Source of the DNA: Salipaludibacillus sp. LMS25
GTDB taxonomy: Bacteria > Bacillota > Bacilli > Bacillales > Salisediminibacteriaceae
Reading direction: 5' to 3'
Assembly (NCBI RefSeq): GCF_024362805.1
Contig: NZ_CP093299.1
Location: 806,001 to 870,000, forward strand
Length of the DNA stretch: 64,000 nucleotides
Each line of letters starts with the position of its first letter. Within the stretch, counting starts at the first letter, position 1. The position numbers were made by a program, and so were the translations under genes. Under the pieces are notes generated by a model. That model was not told the origin of the DNA. It made no database searches and saw only the letters and a list, made by a program, of their open reading frames with translations. Positions 18,752-27,539 of this stretch are shown piece after piece.

Positions 18752-20611
18752 TTAGACAACTTTTTTCTTTAATACTCCTAGCAACGTAGCGGTCACGGCT
18801 GCCCCTGCTAAGATAGCGACGATATACATCGGCCAGTTGTTAACAAGTAATATGACGAAAGCCCCGCCGTGTGGCGCTTCTGTTGCGTTCCCGAATAACA
18901 TCGATAAGCCGCCAGCAACTGCTGAACCAGCAACAATAGCCGGAATAACTCGTCCTGGATCAGAAGCAGCGAATGGAATCGCTCCTTCCGTAATAAACGA
19001 AGCCCCGAGAACATAGTTCGTTTTCCCTGCTTCCTTTTCTTGCTTTGTAAATTTATCTTTAAAGAACGTCGTTGCAAATGCAATACCTAACGGTGGCACC
19101 ATACCACCTGCCATTATGGCTGCATGAGGTTCTAAATTACCAGCAGCAATCATGGCAATACCAAATGTATAAGCAGCTTTATTAATTGGACCACCCATGT
19201 CGATCGCCATCATGGCCCCTAACAAAATGCCTAGTAATACGATATTTCCCGTACCTAATCCTTCAAGCCAGTTAACGAGTCCACCTTGCACATCAGCCAA
19301 AGGTGTCACGATGAAATACATGATAAGACCAGTAGAGAAAATACCAAATAGCGGTAACAATAGAATCGTTTTAATGCCGTCTAACGACTGTGGAACGAAA
19401 GCGAATGCTTTTCTCAGAGCTACAACTAAATATCCAGCTAAGAAACCGGCAATAATTCCCCCTAAGAAACCGGCGTCCCCACTACTTGCCATCAAACCCC
19501 CGACCATACCAGCAGCAAAACCAGGTCGATCAGCGATACTTCGAGCGATAAAGGCAGCTAACACTGGTACCATAAGAGTAAAGGCATTCGCGCCGCCAAT
19601 TTCCCTTAATATCTCTCCAAATGGTGTTAATGTCCCTTCTACTTGATCTTCAAAGAAGAACGATAAGGCAATGAGAATCCCGCCCCCGACAACGAATGGG
19701 AGCATGTTTGAAACCCCATTCATTAAGTGACGATAAAAAGCTGGACGCTTATCTTCTTCATTAGAGCTTCCTGACTCTTTACTATCTCCTTGATAAACTT
19801 TAGCATCACCTGCAGCCGCTTGTTTCAACAATTCAGCTGGACGGCGAATCCCCGCCGTTACCGGTGCACTAATAAGCTTTTTCCCTGAGAATCGTGCTTT
19901 TTCTACTTCAGTATCTGCTGCAATAATGACAGCATCAGCCCGTTCAATATCTTGAGCAGTCAATTTATTTCTGACGCCATCAGATCCATTTGTTTCAACT
20001 TTAATATCATAACCTAATTCTTTTGCCTTATCTTTCAGTCCATCAGCTGCCATATACGTATGGGCAATACCTGTTGGACATCCTGTCACTGCTACAAAAT
20101 AAGGTCGATTTGCGCTTGGCGCAGTAGCTGTTTCTTTTTCTACCGAATCCAGTTTTTCTTTTTCTTTCTTATTCACTGCAGTTAGAACATCTGAATTTGA
20201 ACGCGCTTCCATTAATGTGCTGCGAAATTCTTCATCCATAAGCAATGTAGAAAGGCGAGAAAGTGCTTGAAGATGGACCTCATTTGCACCTTCGCTCGCC
20301 GCAATCATAAAGAATAAATGACTTTTTTCGCCATCTAATGCATCATAATCAATGCCTGCTTTTGAGCGGCCAAATACGATAGCTGGATCTTTTACTGCTT
20401 TCGTTTTAGCGTGAGGAATAGCCACGCCATCCCCTATTCCCGTGGAGCTTTGGCTTTCACGGCCATGAATCTCTTTTATAAAAAGATGTTTATCACTTAG
20501 CTTTCCAGCAGTGTCTAGTTTTTCCGCCAATTCATCAATGACCGCGTCTTTGGTTGTTGACGTCAAATCTAGCAAAATCGTCTCTTTCGTTAATAATTCT
20601 GTAATCCTCAT
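18752..20611 (-). CDS. fruA: Fructose-specific PTS transporter, fused IIA-IIB-IIC
   Basis: About 619 residues. The IIA domain comes first with phospho-His in GVAIPHAKT (about residue 67). The IIB domain (about 165-265) has the active cysteine in VTGCPTGIAHT, and a long IIC membrane domain follows. The protein takes up fructose and phosphorylates it to fructose 1-phosphate. The start is placed at ATG 20611 (AAAGGG upstream); a GTG at 20620 overlaps the fruK stop. It is the last gene of fruR-fruK-fruA and ends at a strong terminator. Confidence 0.95.
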   Translation of the reverse strand: MRITELLTKETILLDLTSTTKDAVIDELAEKLDTAGKLSDKHLFIKEIHGRESQSSTGIGDGVAIPHAKTKAVKDPAIVFGRSKAGIDYDALDGEKSHLFFMIAASEGANEVHLQALSRLSTLLMDEEFRSTLMEARSNSDVLTAVNKKEKEKLDSVEKETATAPSANRPYFVAVTGCPTGIAHTYMAADGLKDKAKELGYDIKVETNGSDGVRNKLTAQDIERADAVIIAADTEVEKARFSGKKLISAPVTAGIRRPAELLKQAAAGDAKVYQGDSKESGSSNEEDKRPAFYRHLMNGVSNMLPFVVGGGILIALSFFFEDQVEGTLTPFGEILREIGGANAFTLMVPVLAAFIARSIADRPGFAAGMVGGLMASSGDAGFLGGIIAGFLAGYLVVALRKAFAFVPQSLDGIKTILLLPLFGIFSTGLIMYFIVTPLADVQGGLVNWLEGLGTGNIVLLGILLGAMMAIDMGGPINKAAYTFGIAMIAAGNLEPHAAIMAGGMVPPLGIAFATTFFKDKFTKQEKEAGKTNYVLGASFITEGAIPFAASDPGRVIPAIVAGSAVAGGLSMLFGNATEAPHGGAFVILLVNNWPMYIVAILAGAAVTATLLGVLKKKVV

Positions 20612-20616
20612 CGTAA

Positions 20617-21543
20617 TCACCCTTTCTGTCTTGTTTTAATTGTAATATGAGATAATAATGACTTGACTTTCTCTTCTGTACACATGCCATCGGAGAAAGC
20701 CGTGGCACTTCCAGCCGCCACACTAAAGCGAAAAGCTTCCTGTAAATCGTGGGACTGAGAGTAAGCATATATAAAACCGGCTACCATTGAATCCCCTGCT
20801 CCAACAGAGTTTTTGACAGTACCTTTAGGGACAGTAGCGGTATATACCTGAGATGGTGAAACTAATGCGGCACCTTTATCAGCCATGGACACTAACACAT
20901 GCTCGGCACCATCTTCAACTGCTTTTTCAGCAAAGACAATAGCTGAATCAAGGTCAGTTATCTTCCCTTCATATAAATACTGCAATTCTTTTTCATTTGG
21001 TTTAATGAGAAACGGCGACGCTTTCAAAACATGTCTCAGTGGTTCACCACTTGTGTCAGCGAGCACGTGAGCTTGTTTCTTTTTAGCGTGAGCAATTAAT
21101 CGCTTATAAAGGTCTGCTTCTAATACAGTTGGTAGACTTCCAGATAAGACAAGTAGATCGTCTTTTTGCAATTTATCAAGCTGTTGAAATAACTGATTAA
21201 TATGCTCTTGTTTAATGTTTGGAGCAATCCCATTAATTTCTGTTTCTGTCGCTGCATCTGTTTTAAGCTTTACATTAATACGGGTATGCCCCGGTGTATC
21301 GATAAATTGACAGTTAACGCCTTCTTTTACAAGCTCCTGCTTAAGATACTGACCGGTGAAGCCAGCTGTAAAGCCGAGAGCCACAGACGTCATACCGAAA
21401 TTTTTTAAGACTTTTGAAACATTAATTCCTTTTCCACCTGGCACCATGCTCTGAGTTTCTGCACGGTTTGTTTCGCCTAATTGAAAATTGTCTACGTTTA
21501 CTAAATAGTCGATAGACGGATTAATCGTTACTGTATAAATCAT
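20617..21543 (-). CDS. fruK: 1-phosphofructokinase
   Basis: About 308 residues of the PfkB/ribokinase family, with the N-terminal TINPSIDYLV, glycine-rich GGKGINVSKVL and C-terminal GAGDSMVAGF signature containing the catalytic Asp. It converts fructose 1-phosphate (from FruA) to fructose 1,6-bisphosphate. The start is the second of two adjacent ATGs, inside the end of fruR (overlap about 23 bp), indicating coupled translation. The first ATG at 21546 is also possible. Confidence 0.95.
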   Translation of the reverse strand: MIYTVTINPSIDYLVNVDNFQLGETNRAETQSMVPGGKGINVSKVLKNFGMTSVALGFTAGFTGQYLKQELVKEGVNCQFIDTPGHTRINVKLKTDAATETEINGIAPNIKQEHINQLFQQLDKLQKDDLLVLSGSLPTVLEADLYKRLIAHAKKKQAHVLADTSGEPLRHVLKASPFLIKPNEKELQYLYEGKITDLDSAIVFAEKAVEDGAEHVLVSMADKGAALVSPSQVYTATVPKGTVKNSVGAGDSMVAGFIYAYSQSHDLQEAFRFSVAAGSATAFSDGMCTEEKVKSLLSHITIKTRQKG

Positions 21544-22297
21544 CATCCTTCACCACCTCAAGTGTCACCATTTGTTCAAGCCTGTTAAAAAATTCATTAT
21601 CCTCGCCTTCAGTCGTAATGAGAACGGCTTCATTTAAATCTGCAAATTTAGCGAACGTCACATCACCGAATTTTGACGAATCTGCTAATACAAATGATTC
21701 ATTAGATTGTTTAATTGCTAGATGTTTAATCTGCGCTTCTTCTGGGTCCGGCGTGGAATAACCAAAACTTAAATCTACCCCGTTTGTTCCTATGAATGCT
21801 TTATCAAATTGAAATTGTTGAATAGCTTCTACAGCGCCTTTACCGACAAAAGCATGGGTGCCTGATTTGACATATCCCCCTAATACATACGTGCGAAAAT
21901 TAAGATTAATCGCTTCCTCAATAATATTGAGACCATTCGTTACAATCACGACATCTTTCGCTTTAATGTTAGAGAGTATGGCCTGTGTAGACGTCCCTGC
22001 ATCAATAAACAAGCTGTCTCCATCCTTTATAAAACTAGCAGCCTTTTCACCCATTTGTTGTTTTTCCACAGGGAATTGCTGTTGTTTTTCCACCATGGAT
22101 GGTTCTTCTACTTTTCTTTTTAGCAGTGAAGCCCCACCATGAATGCGCTTAATTTTTTTCTCATTTTCGAGAATCGTTAAATCTCTGCGTATCGTTGATT
22201 CAGAAGCGCCTGTTTCATCAACTAATTCTGCAAGCTTAGCGATTTTTTGTTTCTTTAGCATTTGTAAAATAGCTTCATGTCGTTCATAAGTTAACAT
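21521..22297 (-). CDS. fruR: DeoR-family repressor of the fructose operon
   Basis: 258 residues. An N-terminal winged HTH (about 5-57, with SESTIRRDLTILE) is followed by the DeoR C-terminal sugar-phosphate sensor domain (DAGTSTQAIL, VTNGLNI). It is expected to repress the operon and respond to fructose 1-phosphate. The ATG at 22297 has AAGGTG 8 nt upstream; a GTG three codons earlier overlaps that site. First gene of the operon; operator-like repeats overlap its promoter. Confidence 0.92.
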   Translation of the reverse strand: MLTYERHEAILQMLKKQKIAKLAELVDETGASESTIRRDLTILENEKKIKRIHGGASLLKRKVEEPSMVEKQQQFPVEKQQMGEKAASFIKDGDSLFIDAGTSTQAILSNIKAKDVVIVTNGLNIIEEAINLNFRTYVLGGYVKSGTHAFVGKGAVEAIQQFQFDKAFIGTNGVDLSFGYSTPDPEEAQIKHLAIKQSNESFVLADSSKFGDVTFAKFADLNEAVLITTEGEDNEFFNRLEQMVTLEVVKDDDLYSND

Positions 22298-22327
22298 GGT
22301 CGTCACACCTTTTCACTTATTAATGTC

Positions 22328-22356
22328 ATTATACAATCAAAAACATTCAAAATCAA
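22328..22356 (-). promoter_or_regulatory. fru operon promoter with putative FruR operator repeats
   Basis: On the minus strand TTGATT (-35, 22351-22356) and TATAAT (-10, 22328-22333) are 17 bp apart. The spacer and flanks carry repeated TTTTGAWTG units (TTGATT, TTTTGAATG, TTTTGATTG) of the kind bound by DeoR-type fructose repressors. Further TGATTG-like units lie upstream to about 22430. Confidence 0.7.
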
Positions 22357-22430
22357 TCATAATTCGTCAAATTTTTTATAAATATTTATAAAAACGATCA
22401 TAATTGTTCATAATCATTAAAAAACAATCA

Positions 22431-22460
22431 AAGAAAAAGAAAGCCTCCCATGGCTTTCTA
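22431..22460 (-). terminator. Terminator of the CstR-like gene
   Basis: GAAAGCC...GGCTTTC hairpin with a T-rich run in the minus-strand RNA, about 20 bp after the stop codon. Confidence 0.7.
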
Positions 22461-22480
22461 GCATAATCTGATATTTATTC

Positions 22481-22741
22481 TTATCTGCTTTTTACAAGCA
22501 TTTTGATGGCTTCCTCAATGATTTCTTCGCGTACTTCTTCATTTTCTGATTCATTTCGCAGACACGATTCCAAATTTCTTGCTACTACATAAGCAGTCGC
22601 TCGATCAAGAGCCGTCCGTACTGCACTCATCTGCGTAATAATTTCTTTACAATCCTTTTCTTCCTCCATCATGCGTAAAACACCACGTATTTGACCTTCA
22701 AGGCGCCTTAGACGGTTTTTCATATCTTTTGAATATTCCAC
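22481..22741 (-). CDS. CsoR/FrmR-family regulator, CstR/YrkD-like
   Basis: 86 residues, all-helical DUF156 fold (NRLRRLEGQIRGVLRMMEE). The two cysteines fall exactly at positions 31 and 60, the positions of the reactive cysteines of the persulfide sensor CstR. The copper-ligand His of CsoR is replaced by Asn56. A persulfide or other thiol-reactive signal is therefore more likely than copper. In other genomes such regulators sit beside rhodanese, sulfurtransferase or sulfite-export genes; here none is adjacent and it has its own terminator. Confidence 0.8.
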   Translation of the reverse strand: MEYSKDMKNRLRRLEGQIRGVLRMMEEEKDCKEIITQMSAVRTALDRATAYVVARNLESCLRNESENEEVREEIIEEAIKMLVKSR

Positions 22742-23128
22742 TTGCCAGTACCACCTTTCTTAATAAAACTTACCAGTGATTTAATACCTAATTAACGTTA
22801 TCTGAACCAATTTCATCATACTACATACACCTGTAAAAAACGACCCATACAGTGATCTACCCCTTCAGACGGACGGTTATCTGTGATAAACTCCTTGCGC
22901 ATCACTGGATATACAGACGTCGCTAATCATCCTTTTGGAGTCACCATCTTTCACTGCAGCACTGTTTAAAACGAACATTTGATATAGGCCTTATCATTGT
23001 TCATATGGAAAGTCGAATTGTAACGTTCATCTATGAAAAAATATTTAAATTCTATCTTCTCTGATCATTTTACTATATTTTTACTATGTAAGCTAACATT
23101 AACTCTCACTAGTTCGAATGCCATACTT
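22742..23128. other. Intergenic region with repeat remnants
   Basis: No gene seen. It contains R7, a 3'-end fragment of subfamily B (about 22867-22890, GACGGACGGTTATCTG then TGATAAA), immediately followed by a fragment of repeat C (about 22915-22980, with GGAGTCACC and CTTTCACTGCAGC). The remainder is AT-rich. Confidence 0.5.
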
Positions 23129-23286
23129 ATAAAACGAGCCTCCAATCAGTGGGCGTTTTCCTTCATCCCCCACTGATTGTTCGTTTAACTTATGGGACCT
23201 TTAGGGACAGTTTATCCCCCACCTAAACGTTTCGACCTTCTTAAGTTTTGTGGTGGGGGTTTTACTGCCCCTTATGAGTGGGATAA
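23129..23286 (+). repeat. Hairpin repeat R8, subfamily A
   Basis: ATAAAACGAGCCTCCAATCAG to GTGGGATAAA. The left 12 bases match the B-type start (ATAAAACG) while the body is A-type, which shows exchange between subfamilies. Stems of both modules are intact apart from single changes. Confidence 0.85.
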
Positions 23287-23333
23287 AGAAACTAAATTGC
23301 CATTCTTCTAAGTCCCGTTCATTCTTAGAAATG

Positions 23334-23357
23334 AAAAAACCCACCGAGGTGGGTTTT
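23334..23357 (-). terminator. Terminator of the ddl-like cassette
   Basis: CCCACC GAG GTGGG hairpin flanked by A6 (T6 on the minus strand), about 10 bp after the stop codon at 23368. Confidence 0.8.
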
Positions 23358-23367
23358 AATAAGATTG

Positions 23368-24564
23368 CTAGTTTGTTTTTGAACCTTTAGAGCCTCCGCT
23401 CTTTTGTAATGAAAAGAGATTTGAATCAATCGAAAACATTAAGCGACTGCGGTCACGCTCACGTTTCAAAGCTAGTTGAATGAGTTCATCAAGCAGCTGT
23501 GGATATAGTTTGCCTGCCGGCTCCCATAAATAGAAGGAGAGTGAACCTGGAATCGTATTAATTTCATTAATATAAACATGATCGGTGTCTTTATCTATTA
23601 GGAAGTCAATACGTGACACGCCACTACATCCAAGAAGCTGAAATGACTTTTTGGCCAGTTCCTGGACTTCCTTCGTTTTGTCATCACCAATCTCTGCAGG
23701 TATAATACGGTTCGTTGCTTCCATCCCTTTACTTGCACCGCTGTCTTTTGCGCCGCTGCCTGCATATTTATCTTCATAAGAGAGAAATTCATCACTACCT
23801 AGTACTTGTTCACAGACTGATGCTTCCACGTGTTCATAGTCCCCAACAACAGAGCAATTAACTTCAGTCATGTTTTGCACCATTTTTTCCACGACAATTT
23901 TCGTGGCAAACTTACTTGCTAAATCGACCGCCTCTTCAAGTTCTTCACTGTTCTCTGCTTTACTTATTCCCACGCTCGAACCGAGGTTAGCTGGCTTTAC
24001 TATAACCGGGAAATCAAGCGTTTCTTTTACCTTTTTCGTCCAAGCCATCGGGTCATCAGCCCATTGCGTACTATAGAACCAGAGATAATCAAGAATTGGC
24101 AATCCAGAATCGCGATAAACATTTTTCATAATGACTTTATCCATACCCGTGCTAGATGATAAGACATCGCAACCAACATACGGAAGGTTTAATAGCTCTA
24201 AGTACCCTTGAAGCACACCATCTTCTCCAAATGTCCCATGAATAATCGGAAAGGCCACATCGACCTCGTGCAGGATGCTTTTGCCAAAACGAGGGCGCGG
24301 TTCTTTTTGAACGACGACACGCCCCTCGTCATCACGTGTTAACACTACTTTTTGTGCTTTTTGTAATAACGATGTGAGATTTTTATAGTTTTCAATATCT
24401 AATAATTCGTCACCTGTAAACCAAACTCGCTCTTTCGAAATATATAAGGGAATAATGTCATACTTATCTTTATTCATATTCTGAATGGCTTGAAGTGCAG
24501 AAATGACCGACACTTCATGCTCAACTGAGACGCCACCAAAAATAACTGCTACTCTTGTTTTCAT
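23368..24564 (-). CDS. D-alanine--D-alanine ligase family protein (ATP-grasp)
   Basis: 398 residues. The N-terminal GGVSVEHEVSVISA, the IHGTFGEDGVLQGYLELL segment and the ATP-grasp core with INEINTIPGS match Ddl enzymes, which join two D-alanines for peptidoglycan. The protein is about 35-40 residues longer than typical Ddl at the C-terminus (basic, Ser/Gly-rich tail, KSGGSKGSKTN). Third gene of a cassette with an alpha/beta hydrolase and a membrane-anchored Mur ligase. It may be a second, specialised ligase or the housekeeping one; the window alone cannot decide. Confidence 0.88.
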   Translation of the reverse strand: MKTRVAVIFGGVSVEHEVSVISALQAIQNMNKDKYDIIPLYISKERVWFTGDELLDIENYKNLTSLLQKAQKVVLTRDDEGRVVVQKEPRPRFGKSILHEVDVAFPIIHGTFGEDGVLQGYLELLNLPYVGCDVLSSSTGMDKVIMKNVYRDSGLPILDYLWFYSTQWADDPMAWTKKVKETLDFPVIVKPANLGSSVGISKAENSEELEEAVDLASKFATKIVVEKMVQNMTEVNCSVVGDYEHVEASVCEQVLGSDEFLSYEDKYAGSGAKDSGASKGMEATNRIIPAEIGDDKTKEVQELAKKSFQLLGCSGVSRIDFLIDKDTDHVYINEINTIPGSLSFYLWEPAGKLYPQLLDELIQLALKRERDRSRLMFSIDSNLFSLQKSGGSKGSKTN

Positions 24565-24597
24565 GATTTAAACCATCCTTTTCTATCTCTAGCGTCA

Positions 24598-26196
24598 TTA
24601 CTCATTAAATGTATCAGGTAAATCATTTGCCAGAAGAACGACTGTATTTTCCTGAGCTACTTCGTGCATTTTTCGGAGAGCGTCCTGTAGATCATTCGCT
24701 ACGTAATATTGATTCTCAGGATAACCAGCCTCTTTTAATCCTTCCTGTAATGGTAATGTCTGTTTTTTACCAACGAGTATGATAAAATCACATTTATCTG
24801 CTGAGTAACGAGCCCATTCTTTATTAATATCAAATTCTTTATCACCAAGTTCAATCATACCAGGCGTGATAAGCATGCGGTAGCCTTCCATACGCCCAAG
24901 AACATCCACTGCCATTTTGGAGCCCACAGGATTGGAGTTAAAGCTGTCATCAATAATCGTAATATTTCCGGTAGAACGTTTCAATTCTAAACGATGAGGC
25001 ACTGGATCCATTTGTTTAACTGCACGTGCCATGTCTTTCAACTTTAGCCCCATTTCTAAGCCGATAGCAAGTGCCGCAAGAATGTTATACACATTATGTT
25101 TACCTAATAGCCGTGTCAAAAAGCTTTCTGTTTCACCGTTCGCTGTCGTAACTGTAAACGTCATCCCTTTTGAACTGAATGCAATGTTACTAGCATGGAG
25201 ATCCACATCATCACGCTCTACACCATAATAAACTTTACGACAAGGGTTTTGTGGTGTATAGGACATAATGTTTTTATCATCTTTGTTCAAGATAGCTACA
25301 CCACTGTCTTCTGGCAATGTTTCAACGATTTCATGCTTCGTTTTCTTAATATTATCAAGTGTTTTAAATGTGTCTAAGTGCTGTTCTCCAACAGCCGTTA
25401 AGATGCCATATTGGTGATCTACAATGTCACATATTTCTTTAATGTCCCCTACTTGCTTAGCTCCCATTTCTGCGATGAAAATGTCATGGTATGGCTTTAA
25501 CTGTTCATTTATCGTCCTTGTAACGCCAAGTTTTGTGTTGTAGCTTTCAGGTGTCATTAAGACATTATATTTAGCAGATAAGACCGCATGAACAAAGTGT
25601 TTAACACTTGTTTTGCCAAAGCTTCCAGTAATTCCGATCACTTTTAGATCTGGGGAGGCTTTAAGCAATCGTTTCGCATCATTCACAAAGCCCTGGCTAA
25701 TCCTCGCTTCGATAGGGCGGTTAATCGTATTGGCAAACATGATAATATAGTAAGGAAACACCGCGGCCACAGTTAATATGATGAGTGCTGTTAATAAGTT
25801 AAGGTAAGCCCCCGTTAAAATGGCCCCTGCCGCCGCTAAACCATATACAATATAGGTCGTTCCGAGCAGGCGTTGCACTCGCTGTGTATAAACGAGTTTT
25901 TTCTTTTCTGTTTGCTGATTGTTTTTAAAATGAAGATATACACCTAAAAATATGAGCACACCCATTCCTAATACAACGGCTGGAGAGTCAACTAAGAGCG
26001 CCAGCACGATAGGGATAAGGTATACTCCTTCTGAAGGAGGAAAGACCTTCGGGCGGTTTTGGCTAATCCATTTTCCATATCTTTCATTCCGATATGAGTT
26101 CAACTGAAGCATGTGCACACTGCGTTTTGTTTTTAAAACGACAGGTAATATCCACGTGATTAATAGTAATGTAAAAAAAATAATTTGTATGGTCAT
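24598..26196 (-). CDS. Membrane-anchored Mur ligase (MurF-like)
   Basis: 532 residues. The first about 160 contain three or more membrane segments (residues 4-20, 58-90, 112-156). The rest is a Mur ligase with ATP loop GITGSFGKTS near 188-197, EMGA, HxxxH-like DHYQ..GEQHLDTF and the C-terminal ligase domain (DDSFNSNPVG). Ordinary MurF is about 455 residues and cytosolic, so this is a distinct membrane-tethered subgroup. It precedes ddl by 33 bp and follows the hydrolase by 1 bp, so the three genes form an operon. Confidence 0.85.
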   Translation of the reverse strand: MTIQIIFFTLLLITWILPVVLKTKRSVHMLQLNSYRNERYGKWISQNRPKVFPPSEGVYLIPIVLALLVDSPAVVLGMGVLIFLGVYLHFKNNQQTEKKKLVYTQRVQRLLGTTYIVYGLAAAGAILTGAYLNLLTALIILTVAAVFPYYIIMFANTINRPIEARISQGFVNDAKRLLKASPDLKVIGITGSFGKTSVKHFVHAVLSAKYNVLMTPESYNTKLGVTRTINEQLKPYHDIFIAEMGAKQVGDIKEICDIVDHQYGILTAVGEQHLDTFKTLDNIKKTKHEIVETLPEDSGVAILNKDDKNIMSYTPQNPCRKVYYGVERDDVDLHASNIAFSSKGMTFTVTTANGETESFLTRLLGKHNVYNILAALAIGLEMGLKLKDMARAVKQMDPVPHRLELKRSTGNITIIDDSFNSNPVGSKMAVDVLGRMEGYRMLITPGMIELGDKEFDINKEWARYSADKCDFIILVGKKQTLPLQEGLKEAGYPENQYYVANDLQDALRKMHEVAQENTVVLLANDLPDTFNE

Positions 26197-26197
26197 A

Positions 26198-26971
26198 TTA
26201 CGGTCTCCTTTTGTCCTTTTCTAAAAATGTGTTAACAATCACATTAAACTGATGTAACTGGTCGAGATAAGCAAAGTGCCCTGCATTCTTTAAGACAACA
26301 AGACCGGCATCAGGAATAAGTTCTTCCATTCGCTTACCGTGAGACACAGGGGTTGCTGTATCGTTTTCACCAAAAATAAGCAAGGTTGGAACAGTTATTT
26401 TAGGCATCAAATGTTGTAAATCTTCATTGACTACTTGCACAAGTGTTTGCTGCATGACACCACTGGCATTTTTATAATCAGTGGACCCTACTTTAGATTT
26501 CATATTAGATAAGATTTTCTCTCTATACTTGTTCAGCCCTGGTAGCTTCAGGATGTTTTTTGCCGCTTTATATGTGTAAACTTTTACGTAATAGCTCGCT
26601 TTACGCTTCGGTTTTATACCAGCACTGTCTACGAGAATAACTTTATTAACATCCCCATAAGTGGCGGTGTACATAATAGCGATCCTCCCTCCATGGGAGT
26701 GGCCCATAAGAATAGGGTGTTTAATTCCAATTTTTTCAACAAATTCACGTAGCGCATTCATGAAATCTTTAACACCCCATTGCGTAGGAGGCTCAGTACT
26801 TTCACCAAATCCTGGTAGATCGAGGCTATATACTTTAAAGTGTTGTTCGAGATTTTTATGAACTGGGGAAAACGCTGCAATGTTAGCTCCCCATCCATGT
26901 AAGAGGATAACTTCCTGTCCTTCCCCTGAGACATGATAATTAAGCGTGACGTCTGTTAATTCAATCTTCAT
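26198..26971 (-). CDS. Alpha/beta hydrolase
   Basis: 257 residues. Oxyanion region HGWGAN, nucleophile elbow GHSHGG (Ser about residue 92), acid in FGENDTATP and catalytic His in NAGHFAYLD: a complete alpha/beta-hydrolase triad. The start is ATG 26971 with GAGGAG upstream. First gene of the hydrolase-MurF-like-Ddl-like operon. Its substrate is unknown; linkage suggests a cell-wall precursor or an ester/amide attached to one. Confidence 0.85.
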   Translation of the reverse strand: MKIELTDVTLNYHVSGEGQEVILLHGWGANIAAFSPVHKNLEQHFKVYSLDLPGFGESTEPPTQWGVKDFMNALREFVEKIGIKHPILMGHSHGGRIAIMYTATYGDVNKVILVDSAGIKPKRKASYYVKVYTYKAAKNILKLPGLNKYREKILSNMKSKVGSTDYKNASGVMQQTLVQVVNEDLQHLMPKITVPTLLIFGENDTATPVSHGKRMEELIPDAGLVVLKNAGHFAYLDQLHQFNVIVNTFLEKDKRRP

Positions 26972-26986
26972 ATTGGCGCTCCTCAT

Positions 26987-27368
26987 TTAGTTCTCCGCAT
27001 TGTAAATCTTATCTTTTCAGTCCTTATATGTACGCTGTAAACTCATTTGTTTATTCGTTCTACATATGGTTTAACGCCTATTTTACCGTATATTATTTTA
27101 TCATATTCTTCCGCATGAAAGAAGGTGTCAGAATCAGCCATAGCTGTAGCCGTCTAACACCTGGAAGGCATCATCGCGAAGTTTCTCTAATGTATAGTGA
27201 CGTCATTCACTCGGAAACGTCACACTTCTTTCGTAAAAAGATATGTTTAAGTATACTACATTTTTGGAGACGTTTATATAAAAGCTATTTTCACGAATAG
27301 GTCACCGCAAAACATAGAAGCCTCCCACCGATCGTTTGTCATAGAAACAACTGGTGTAGAGGCTCATT
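26987..27368. other. Intergenic region upstream of the hydrolase operon
   Basis: AT-rich promoter DNA for the minus-strand operon near 27000-27110. An open plus-strand frame at 27028-27300 has no ribosome site or recognisable content. R9 follows. Confidence 0.4.
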
Positions 27369-27525
27369 ATAAAGCTAAGCTTCAATCAGTGGGCGTTTTC
27401 CTTCATCCCCACTGATTGTTAGTTTAACTTATGGGACCTATAGGGGCAGTTTATCCCCACCTAAACGTTTCGATCTTCTTAAGTTTTGAGGTAAGGGTTT
27501 TACTGCCCCTTAAGAGTGGGATAAA
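27369..27525 (+). repeat. Hairpin repeat R9, subfamily A
   Basis: ATAAAGCTAAGC to GAGTGGGATAAA; both modules complete with a few stem changes (GAGGTAAGGG in place of GAGGTGGGGG). It ends 14 bp before the stop codon of the aldehyde dehydrogenase gene, so it lies in that transcript's 3' end. Confidence 0.85.
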
Positions 27526-27539
27526 GGAACACGAACTCC

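Noticed and set aside
19197..19646. 149-codon plus-strand open frame inside fruA
   Set aside because: Antisense shadow of a membrane-domain coding region; low-complexity Pro/Ala/Ile content and no ribosome site.
27028..27300. 90-codon plus-strand open frame upstream of the hydrolase operon
   Set aside because: Aromatic, irregular composition, no ribosome site, and it overlaps the region where the minus-strand operon promoter should be.
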